Shown: positions 1-4,644 of the stretch, in pieces
Layout: every line of letters starts with the position of its first letter
How positions within the stretch are numbered: position 1 is the first letter of the stretch
Assembly: GCA_900540095.1 (NCBI GenBank)
Contig: UQEO01000097.1
Location: 1-6,181, forward strand
From: an uncultured Collinsella sp.
GTDB taxonomy: Bacteria; Actinomycetota; Coriobacteriia; Coriobacteriales; Coriobacteriaceae
Length of the DNA: 6,181 bases
Direction: 5' to 3'
Program-made: the position numbers and the translations under genes
The notes under the pieces: generated by a model
Told to the model about the DNA's origin: nothing
The model's database searches: none
The model's input: only the letters and a program-made list of their open reading frames with translations

Positions 1-149
1 GTTGACGGCACCCCCCCATAAGCCCGCAGCCGCCCCCCGCCACACACAACAAGCGCGGGCGATTAAGTCGACCTTAAGCACCCTTGCGCCCGTTCGAGCA
101 CGAATGCGGGCCATGCGCGCTCGCAACGATCGTCGTCGCCGGCAAACGA

Positions 150-155
150 TATACT
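150..155 (+). promoter_or_regulatory. possible -10 box of the carboxypeptidase gene
   Basis: TATACT matches the sigma-70 type -10 consensus at five of six positions and lies 39 bases before the GTG chosen as start. A transcript beginning near 161 would have a leader of about 34 nt. No convincing -35 box is seen 16-18 bases upstream, where the sequence is GC-rich, so this is a weak call. If it is right, the GTG at 159 and the TTG at 84 cannot be the start codon. Confidence 0.3.
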
Positions 156-194
156 CTAGTGCCAGAAGAGACCATCCCGTCGAAAGCGAAACCT

Positions 195-1535
195 GTGAAG
201 TCCCTCGCCTCTTTTGCAAATCGCTCCGCCCAGCTTGTCGCCGGCTTTGCCTGCGCCATCGCCCTTGTTGCCGGCGTGCCTGCTGTTGCCGGCGCCCAAG
301 TGCTCACGACCGACGACATCTGCAGCAAGACCGCCGACGCCCGCGGCATCACGGCAGAAAACCTGCCCGATATCGAGGCAACGAATGCCCTTGTTATGGG
401 CAAGGACGGCACCGTCTACTATGGACGCGGCGCCGATGAGCAGGTCAAGATTGCCTCGATCACCAAGGTCATGACCGCAATCCTGACCGTCGAAAACTGC
501 AAGATGGACGAGAAGGTCACGGTGAGCAACGCTGCCGCCACCGTAGGCAACTCGACTGCCGGCCTGCTCGAAGGCGACGAGCTCACCGTGGAGCAGGCAC
601 TACGCGGCCTGATGATCCCCTCGGGCAACGACGCCGCCATCGTGCTTGCCGAGTACGTGGGCAAAAAGATCGACCCCAAGACCAAGGACGCCGTGGCCAC
701 CTTTGTAAAGGCCATGAACGAGCGCGCCAAAAAGCTCGGCTGCACCGGCACGGTCTTTGAGAACCCACACGGTCTGGACTTTGACGAGTGGGCCGGCGAT
801 ATGCACTCGACAGCACATGACGTGGCACTGATGATGCAGGAGGCCATGAAAAACGATACGTTTCGCGAAGTCGTCGCGAGCGAGGATTCGTGGATTGAGG
901 TCACGGGCGCCGACGGCTCAGACCATTCGCATTCCATGGACACGCACAACGTTTTGCTCGGTCAGGACGGAAACATTGGCGGCAAGACCGGCACCACCGA
1001 CGACGCGGGCTATTGCTTTGCGAGCGCCTACAACCGCGACGGCGACGAGATCTACACCGTTATTTTGAACTCCACCACCACCGACCAGCGCTTTACCGAT
1101 ACGGCGACCCTTGCCAACTGGTACTACGGCCACAAGGTCACGGTCGCGATCGCCAATACACAGGAGAAGACCGCCAACGGCAACCCGCTCATGGCACGCA
1201 TTAGCCAGACAGATTGGACGGACAAGACGATCGACGCCACGCTCGCCGACCCCGCCGCACAGGCAACGGTGTTCTCACTCGCCGGCGATGTGACCGAAAA
1301 GGTTAGCTACGATGGCCTTTCGGGCACGGTGCATGTTGGCGATAAGGTGGGCAGCGTTACGCTTAAACAGGACGGCACCAAGATTGCCGTCATGGACCTG
1401 GTTGCCGACGAGGAAGGAACAGGGCCCAATCCCATCGAGTGGCTGCTCGTGAAGCTCGACCGCCTGGGCCGCCGCATCGACAACCGCCCACTTGCGGCAG
1501 AGAGCGAGACCGTAGCCAAGGCTCCTGAGATGTAG
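195..1535 (+). CDS. secreted D-alanyl-D-alanine carboxypeptidase (peptidase S11, PBP5/DacA-like)
   Basis: Penicillin-binding DD-peptidase that removes the terminal D-Ala from peptidoglycan stem pentapeptides outside the membrane, limiting cross-linking. All three active-site motifs are visible, counted from the GTG at 195: SITK with the nucleophile Ser88 and Lys91, SGN at 143-145, and KTG at 264-266 within GGKTGTTDDAGYC. Residues 1-34 form a signal peptide: K2 and R10, a hydrophobic stretch LVAGFACAIALVAGVPAVAG, and an AGA|Q cleavage site. The C-terminal part (about 315-400) fits the beta-rich domain of this family. A tail containing IEWLLVKLDRLGRRID could be an amphipathic membrane anchor, as in PBP5. 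The length of 446 aa is usual. The frame is open back to TTG 84, and GTG 159 is possible. GTG 195 is preferred because it gives a compact signal peptide and has GAAAG 8 bases upstream. Family is certain; start is moderately sure. Confidence 0.93.
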   Translation: MKSLASFANRSAQLVAGFACAIALVAGVPAVAGAQVLTTDDICSKTADARGITAENLPDIEATNALVMGKDGTVYYGRGADEQVKIASITKVMTAILTVENCKMDEKVTVSNAAATVGNSTAGLLEGDELTVEQALRGLMIPSGNDAAIVLAEYVGKKIDPKTKDAVATFVKAMNERAKKLGCTGTVFENPHGLDFDEWAGDMHSTAHDVALMMQEAMKNDTFREVVASEDSWIEVTGADGSDHSHSMDTHNVLLGQDGNIGGKTGTTDDAGYCFASAYNRDGDEIYTVILNSTTTDQRFTDTATLANWYYGHKVTVAIANTQEKTANGNPLMARISQTDWTDKTIDATLADPAAQATVFSLAGDVTEKVSYDGLSGTVHVGDKVGSVTLKQDGTKIAVMDLVADEEGTGPNPIEWLLVKLDRLGRRIDNRPLAAESETVAKAPEM

Positions 1536-1559
1536 GGCGCAAGAATAATAAGTCCACTG

Positions 1560-1591
1560 AAAGGAGGCGTCCGAAAGGATGCCTCCTTTTT
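1560..1591 (+). terminator. rho-independent terminator of the carboxypeptidase gene
   Basis: A 13-bp stem (1560-1572 with 1577-1589, one G-T wobble) closes on a GAAA tetraloop at 1573-1576 and runs into a T tract at 1587-1591. It starts 25 bases after the TAG stop. Because the 5' arm begins with AAA it could also work weakly on the minus strand. Confidence 0.92.
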
Positions 1592-1593
1592 GA

Positions 1594-1615
1594 GGGTTCG
1601 AATCCCCAGCCGCCA
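1594..1615 (+). repeat. tRNA T-arm and 3'-end fragment, plus orientation
   Basis: GGGTTCGAATCCC is a canonical T-arm core. It is followed by CAGC and CGCCA, so the end reads like the tRNA-Ser 3' end (CCCCAGC, acceptor, GCCA) with four acceptor bases, TCTC, missing. No D arm, anticodon arm or 5' acceptor strand precedes it; the carboxypeptidase terminator sits there instead. It is therefore a fragment, not a gene. It is inverted relative to the tRNA-Ser remnant at 1667-1684, sharing CCGCCA/TGGCGG and CCCCAGC/GCTGGGG. Confidence 0.6.
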
Positions 1616-1626
1616 TTCTTGATAAT

Positions 1627-1652
1627 AAAAAAGGACCCCAAATGGGACCCTT
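1627..1652 (-). terminator. terminator following the tRNA-Ser 3'-end remnant
   Basis: Read on the minus strand, a 9-bp stem (1644-1652 with 1631-1639, two G-T pairs) closes on a four-base loop at 1640-1643 and ends in six T residues. It occupies the same position relative to the tRNA CCA end as the terminator at 1817-1842, exactly 190 bases away. The loops and inner stem differ, but pairing is kept in both. Confidence 0.75.
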
Positions 1653-1666
1653 CTTCAAATTCGTAC

Positions 1667-1684
1667 TGGCGGAGAGCTGGGGAT
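1667..1684 (-). pseudogene. tRNA-Ser 3'-end remnant (acceptor and half T arm)
   Basis: On the minus strand this reads ATCCCCAGCTCTCCGCCA: T-stem 3' strand, acceptor 3' strand, discriminator G and CCA. It is identical to the end of the intact tRNA-Ser at 1857-1874. Identity stops inside the T loop, where TTCGAA would be expected, and unrelated GC-rich sequence begins at 1685. With the adjoining terminator it makes a direct repeat of about 58 bases (1627-1684 against 1817-1874, 49 of 58 identical by eye). An intact tRNA followed by a duplicated 3' end is the arrangement left by site-specific integration into a tRNA gene. A decayed tandem tRNA is the alternative. Confidence 0.75.
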
Positions 1685-1784
1685 GTCCGGGCACGCTGCG
1701 CATGCCCTCCGGCTTCAAAGCCTGGCAGCTTTTCTCCCACGGGCTACAAACGCTTTCGCGTTTGCTTAACGCCCGTGCCCTCTC
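1685..1784. other. hairpin-rich segment between tRNA-Ser fragments
   Basis: No protein or tRNA gene is supported here. Several strong hairpins follow one another. GGGCA (1689-1693) pairs with TGCCC (1703-1707). GGCTT (1711-1715) pairs with AAGCC (1718-1722). CACGGGC (1738-1744) pairs with GCCCGTG (1771-1777) and encloses AAACGC/GCGTTT (1748-1753 with 1758-1763, loop TTTC). An alternative long-range pairing of GGGCACG (1689-1695) with CGTGCCC (1774-1780) is possible. The segment is bounded by AGCTGGGGAT at 1675-1684 and its exact inverse ATCCCCAGCT at 1793-1802. It may be a structured RNA or the body of a small element. Confidence 0.5.
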
Positions 1785-1803
1785 GGGTTCGAATCCCCAG
1801 CTA
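1764..1803 (+). repeat. T-arm fragment with conserved GCTTAACGCCCG leader
   Basis: GGGTTCGAATCCC at 1785-1797 is a T-arm core in plus orientation, followed by CAGC but no matching acceptor and no CCA. The preceding 21 bases start GCTTAACGCCCG and resemble GCTTTACGCCCG before the T arm at 6029-6039. The pair therefore shares more than the generic T-loop motif. No complete tRNA can be folded around it. Confidence 0.5.
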
Positions 1804-1816
1804 ACGTGGTTCAACT

Positions 1817-1842
1817 AAAAAAGGGCCCCTTTCGGAACCCTT
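1817..1842 (-). terminator. terminator of tRNA-Ser
   Basis: On the minus strand AAGGGTTCC pairs with GGGGCCCTT (1834-1842 with 1821-1829; two G-T pairs) around a GAAA loop, followed by six T residues at 1822-1817. It lies 14 bases beyond the encoded CCA end of the tRNA. Confidence 0.88.
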
Positions 1843-1856
1843 CTTTAAAGTCTTAC

Positions 1857-1947
1857 TGGCGGAGAGCTGGGGATTCGAACCCCAGATGCCCTTTTGGGGC
1901 ATACTCGCTTAGCAGGCGAGCACCTTCGGCCTCTCGGTCAGCTCTCC
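1857..1947 (-). tRNA. tRNA-Ser, anticodon GCT
   Basis: Class II tRNA of 91 nt including encoded CCA; it decodes AGC and AGU. The acceptor GGAGAGC pairs with GCTCTCC, followed by discriminator G, typical of tRNA-Ser, and CCA at 1859-1857. The anticodon stem CTCGC/GCGAG carries the loop CTGCTAA. The long variable arm has TGCCC/GGGCA pairing around CAAAA. The T arm is TGGGG TTCGAAT CCCCA with perfect pairing. All domains are intact, so it should be functional. It is a separate unit with a promoter upstream and a terminator downstream. Its 3' end is duplicated 190 bases away. Confidence 0.97.
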
Positions 1948-1961
1948 GTAACAGCCGTTCT

Positions 1962-1990
1962 ATAGTAACCAAACAGCCAAGGATGGGCAA
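1962..1990 (-). promoter_or_regulatory. promoter of tRNA-Ser
   Basis: On the minus strand TTGCCC (1990-1985) and TACTAT (1967-1962) are separated by 17 bases. Each matches its consensus at four of six positions. The predicted start near 1955 leaves a 5' leader of about eight bases before the mature tRNA. Confidence 0.5.
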
Positions 1991-2039
1991 GGGGGAATTT
2001 TGGAGCGATTCCGATTTGCCAGTAGACGTCTCAGCCAAT

Positions 2040-2179
2040 CATCTCAATTTGTAACAGTTACAGGCCGAATCTTCGTCCAGATGTTACAGATTTAGACAAA
2101 CAGTCAGCGCCATCCGCAAATGTCTCAATCTGAAACACCTGCATGCCGTAATCCCCTCTAGATGTTACAGATTGAGACA
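2040..2179. repeat. four alternating inverted copies of a 20-bp motif, 81-bp period
   Basis: The consensus TGTCTCAATCTGTAACATCT occurs as: 2040-2059 (degenerate, core TCTCAATTTGTAACA), 2079-2098 (inverse), 2121-2140 (forward, one changed base in the core) and 2160-2179 (inverse, matching the consensus). Forward copies start 81 bases apart, and so do inverse copies. Adjacent copies can pair as long hairpins with loops of about 20 bases in three mutually exclusive ways. The array lies between the tRNA-Ser promoter and the 3' end of the ATPase gene. It could be a multi-site operator or a repeat that acts in mRNA 3' ends. Nothing else is seen between 1991 and 2227, and no clear T-tract terminator follows the ATPase stop. 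Confidence 0.7.
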
Positions 2180-2227
2180 AAGATGCGGGGGCAACCACAG
2201 CGGCGGCGTCGATGCCTCCAGTCTTTA

Positions 2228-3310
2228 TTAGTCCGCTCGAATGGTCTCCAACAGATAATCGCGCATGTACGGAATTGCAAACGAAACACAGCCGTAGCCG
2301 GCAGGCTCAATCAGTCCCGTATCGATCAGACGTTTGCGATACGACCCGACTTTATTCGCCGGCAATCCCATCTTTTTGGCAATATCACCGTTCGTAATCT
2401 CGCCGCCTTCGCATTGCGCCATCGCCGCGAGATATTGAAACTGCCGCTCCGACACCCTGCGCAGCGCGGGGGCAATCACCATGGCATTGAAACTATCAAG
2501 AGCCGCCTGGACACCCTTGCGAGCCGCCTCTTCACTCACGCTCTCCGACCCGCTGCGCGCAGCAACCTGCCAAGCGTAATATCCGACCAACTGGACCATA
2601 AAGGGATAGCCTGCCGAAGCCTTTGTTAAAAGCTCAGCAACGCCTTCGTCGAGTTCCTTGCCCGCACGCCTCATCGTATCCTCAAACGATCCGCCGACTT
2701 CAAAATCTGAAAGCCGCGTGAGCTCGATATGCTTCGCCCTCTGAAGGAACGTCAACGTATCATCCACCACCACGCCATCCACCGAGGTTGGCAAACCAGC
2801 GAATGCAAAGGCGACATTCGCCCCTTGGCGAATCAAGAGCTGCATTTCATTACCCAGCTCGCGCATTTCCTCAGTTGAGGCGTCCTGAATCTCATCGAGT
2901 GTGATGAGCAAACCACCTCGCTTCGCGGCATCGTACATCGCCTCCCCCAGATGAGAGGCTGACTTCGACAGCTCTACGGAGCCAAGGCTGACTCCTAAAA
3001 TCGATGGGGAAATCGACATTGATGCAAGACGAACATTTCGCTGCAGAGCCTCGAGAATTCTGTCGCAAAAACCGGCATTTGAGGCGACGTCGACAACCTC
3101 GAATCCTTTTTTGCGCGCAAGATCGCCCAATGCGTTGAGGAGCACCGTTTTACCCGTGCCTCGGACACCCGAGATGCGCATGAGTCGATCGGGGGCACCA
3201 GGGCCATTCTCAAGAGCTTCGGCAAAGTCATCCAAAACAGCGTCGCGTCCGATAAGCTCAGGTGGATTCATGCCCGCTGTTGGCTTAAAGGGATTAATAG
3301 CTTTTGACAT
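2228..3310 (-). CDS. AAA/STAND-type P-loop ATPase with C-terminal winged helix
   Basis: A 360-aa cytoplasmic ATP-binding protein of the AAA_16 / archaeal-ATPase-like group; its cellular role is not known. From the ATG at 3310, the N-terminal block NPPELIGRD (15-23) precedes Walker A GVRGTGKT (48-55). Walker B is LLITLDE (134-140) with the catalytic Asp-Glu. A sensor-1-like AFAGLP lies at 169-174, and AGYPFMVQLVGYYAW (about 233-247) resembles the GxP-type helix of STAND and Orc1-like ATPases. Residues 290-360 look like a winged helix-turn-helix, so DNA binding is plausible. The frame continues upstream to 3355, but the ATG at 3310 has an excellent AGGAGGT site at 3314-3320, and the extra codons would lie inside the TTTARCA repeats. 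It is monocistronic. The repeat array in its leader suggests autoregulation, which is inferred. Confidence 0.9.
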   Translation of the reverse strand: MSKAINPFKPTAGMNPPELIGRDAVLDDFAEALENGPGAPDRLMRISGVRGTGKTVLLNALGDLARKKGFEVVDVASNAGFCDRILEALQRNVRLASMSISPSILGVSLGSVELSKSASHLGEAMYDAAKRGGLLITLDEIQDASTEEMRELGNEMQLLIRQGANVAFAFAGLPTSVDGVVVDDTLTFLQRAKHIELTRLSDFEVGGSFEDTMRRAGKELDEGVAELLTKASAGYPFMVQLVGYYAWQVAARSGSESVSEEAARKGVQAALDSFNAMVIAPALRRVSERQFQYLAAMAQCEGGEITNGDIAKKMGLPANKVGSYRKRLIDTGLIEPAGYGCVSFAIPYMRDYLLETIRAD

Positions 3311-3328
3311 TCGACCTCCTCTGCCAGT

Positions 3329-3382
3329 TTTAACAACTTTAACAAAGTTTAGCAACTTTAGCAGAGTTTAACAGTTTTAGCA
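3329..3382. promoter_or_regulatory. six phased TTTARCA boxes in the ATPase leader
   Basis: TTTAACA or TTTAGCA begins at 3329, 3338, 3348, 3357, 3367 and 3376, with spacings alternating 9 and 10, so every second box is exactly 19 bases apart. The array contains a perfect dyad AACTTT-AAC-AAAGTT (3335-3349) and a near-perfect one AACTTT-AGC-AGAGTT (3354-3368), centred 19 bases apart. It ends 18 bases before the ATPase start codon, just ahead of its ribosome binding site. It should therefore overlap the promoter or 5' leader. No single -35/-10 pair stands out because the boxes themselves resemble both elements. Confidence 0.75.
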
Positions 3383-3423
3383 GGCTCGGCGGCTTTATGC
3401 CTTACCGATTCTGTCGGGTCCTC

Positions 3424-3455
3424 CCGCCCGCGCCGATACAAATAGCGCGGTGCGG
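3424..3455 (-). terminator. GC-rich hairpin after the TPR gene, possible terminator
   Basis: On the minus strand CCGC-A-CCGCGC (3455-3445) pairs with GCGCGGGCGG (3433-3424), giving ten pairs with one bulged A and an 11-base loop. It begins 17 bases past the TAG stop of the TPR gene. No T tract follows, so it may be an attenuator or a pause or decay-blocking hairpin. The rest of 3383-3471 shows nothing recognisable. Confidence 0.35.
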
Positions 3456-3471
3456 CCCCTCTATATCGCCC

Positions 3472-4644
3472 CTACCCCAGCGAGCGGTTGAGGGAGCCGA
3501 GCTCGTCGTTACCCATGGTGCGCCACATTTGGAAGATGCAACCGCGTGCAAGGAAAAAGAAGCCGTTGTCGACCAGTTGCACGGCGGCATCCGCCAGCTG
3601 ATTCGTCACGGCGGACACTGGCGGCAGCTCAAGTCCAGCCGTGCGGATGGTCTCGACCGCTTCCTCGAACGTCGGCGGCTCGCTGACGCCCATCTCGTTC
3701 ATGAGGCCCTGCATTTCTTCCAGCGCGCTGCTGCCCGATTCCTCACCGCGCGGCACTAGACGGTAACAAGCCAGCGCCAGGTCGAGCTGATCGCAATTCC
3801 AATAGGCAAACGCCAAGCGGTAGAACAGGTAGCCAATTGCAGAACGATCGCTGGCAATACGTAGGCCGTGGCGCGCCACCTCGATAATCTCGTCAAAGCG
3901 CTCCAGACGCGCAAGCACGTTGATGAGCGCAAAGTGCGATTGCATGGACGAGCGCGCCAGATCGTAAAGATGACGCACCTCGGGCAGTGCTCGTTCAAAG
4001 TCCTCTTGCTCGGCGTAAAAGCTGCAAATCTCGTGCTGGGCAAAGTACAGCGCATCGGGCGCACGAAGGATCCGCACAGAGTCGTCTTCTTCCAACACCG
4101 GTAGCACCATGCGCACCAGCTGGTTATCGCAAAACTGCGTTTGAACCGGACCTGTCGCCAAAAGCTCGGCGACGGCGCACTTAGCCTCCAACTCCTCGAC
4201 AAGACGGGAAAAGCCTTCAAAAGCACCTGTACGGTCGACTTTTGCCTGCTCGCGCAATTCAACAACACGGGCCACGTATGGGTCGTCGTCCTCTTCCATG
4301 ACCTCCAACTCGTCAGCCGTATCGGCAAGCAGCAGATCGCGCAGCGCCGGCGGCAGCGTGCGATGGTCATCACGCGGACGAGCATGAACCTCCGCAGGCT
4401 CAATCGTCTCCGGAGCGGTTGACTCATACGCCTCAAGCACACGCTTGCACGGCATATCGTCCATGTCCATGCTCTCAAGATCCTTGGCGACAGGCACGCA
4501 ATCGGCCAGATAGGCCGCGCGCCCAAAGAAATACGTTGCGACAACGCGCTCGCCCTGCTCACTGTCGGGAGCAGCAATCTGCACATAGCAGCGCGTGATG
4601 CAGGTGCCCGCGGCAAAACACGCTGCCGCAAGCGTGAGTGCCAC
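3472..4644 (-). CDS. TPR-containing protein, C-terminal part of a frameshifted gene
   Basis: The frame is open with a possible GTG at 4644 (390 aa), but no ribosome binding site precedes it. Thirteen more in-frame codons lie upstream (DTRAVWAAEHDAR...), back to a TAG at 4686-4684. These read smoothly on from the other frame's residue 408, so this is most likely the downstream half of one protein. Counted from the GTG, residues 197-297 look like three tetratricopeptide repeats: about 197-230 (AEQEDFERAL), 234-265 (ARLERFDEIIEVA) and 269-297 (AYWNCDQLDLALACY). TPRs usually bind partner proteins; the partner is unknown. An acidic low-complexity stretch EVMEEDDDP lies near 114-122. I do not recognise a named family. 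It ends with TAG at 3472, ahead of a GC hairpin. Confidence 0.7.
   Translation of the reverse strand: MALTLAAACFAAGTCITRCYVQIAAPDSEQGERVVATYFFGRAAYLADCVPVAKDLESMDMDDMPCKRVLEAYESTAPETIEPAEVHARPRDDHRTLPPALRDLLLADTADELEVMEEDDDPYVARVVELREQAKVDRTGAFEGFSRLVEELEAKCAVAELLATGPVQTQFCDNQLVRMVLPVLEEDDSVRILRAPDALYFAQHEICSFYAEQEDFERALPEVRHLYDLARSSMQSHFALINVLARLERFDEIIEVARHGLRIASDRSAIGYLFYRLAFAYWNCDQLDLALACYRLVPRGEESGSSALEEMQGLMNEMGVSEPPTFEEAVETIRTAGLELPPVSAVTNQLADAAVQLVDNGFFFLARGCIFQMWRTMGNDELGSLNRSLG

Noticed and set aside
63..78. Direct repeat TTAAG-TCGACC-TTAAG upstream of the carboxypeptidase gene as an operator.
   Set aside because: It is too short and has only two copies, with no promoter beside it. 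It could easily be chance.
1671..1803. A possible selenocysteine tRNA on the plus strand (CTTCAAA at 1713-1719, T arm at 1785-1797).
   Set aside because: The bases flanking CTTCAAA do not form a six-pair anticodon stem, the T stem has only three good pairs, and the acceptor strands GGAGAGC and GCTAACG do not pair.
1275..1814. A minus-strand 179-codon frame spanning the carboxypeptidase end, its terminator and the tRNA fragments.
   Set aside because: It crosses a strong terminator and tRNA-derived sequence, and its translation there (SNPQKGG, WGFEPE) is just T-arm and hairpin DNA read as protein.
2040..2179. A CRISPR array.
   Set aside because: The repeats alternate in orientation and are only 20 bp with few copies, and no cas gene is nearby.
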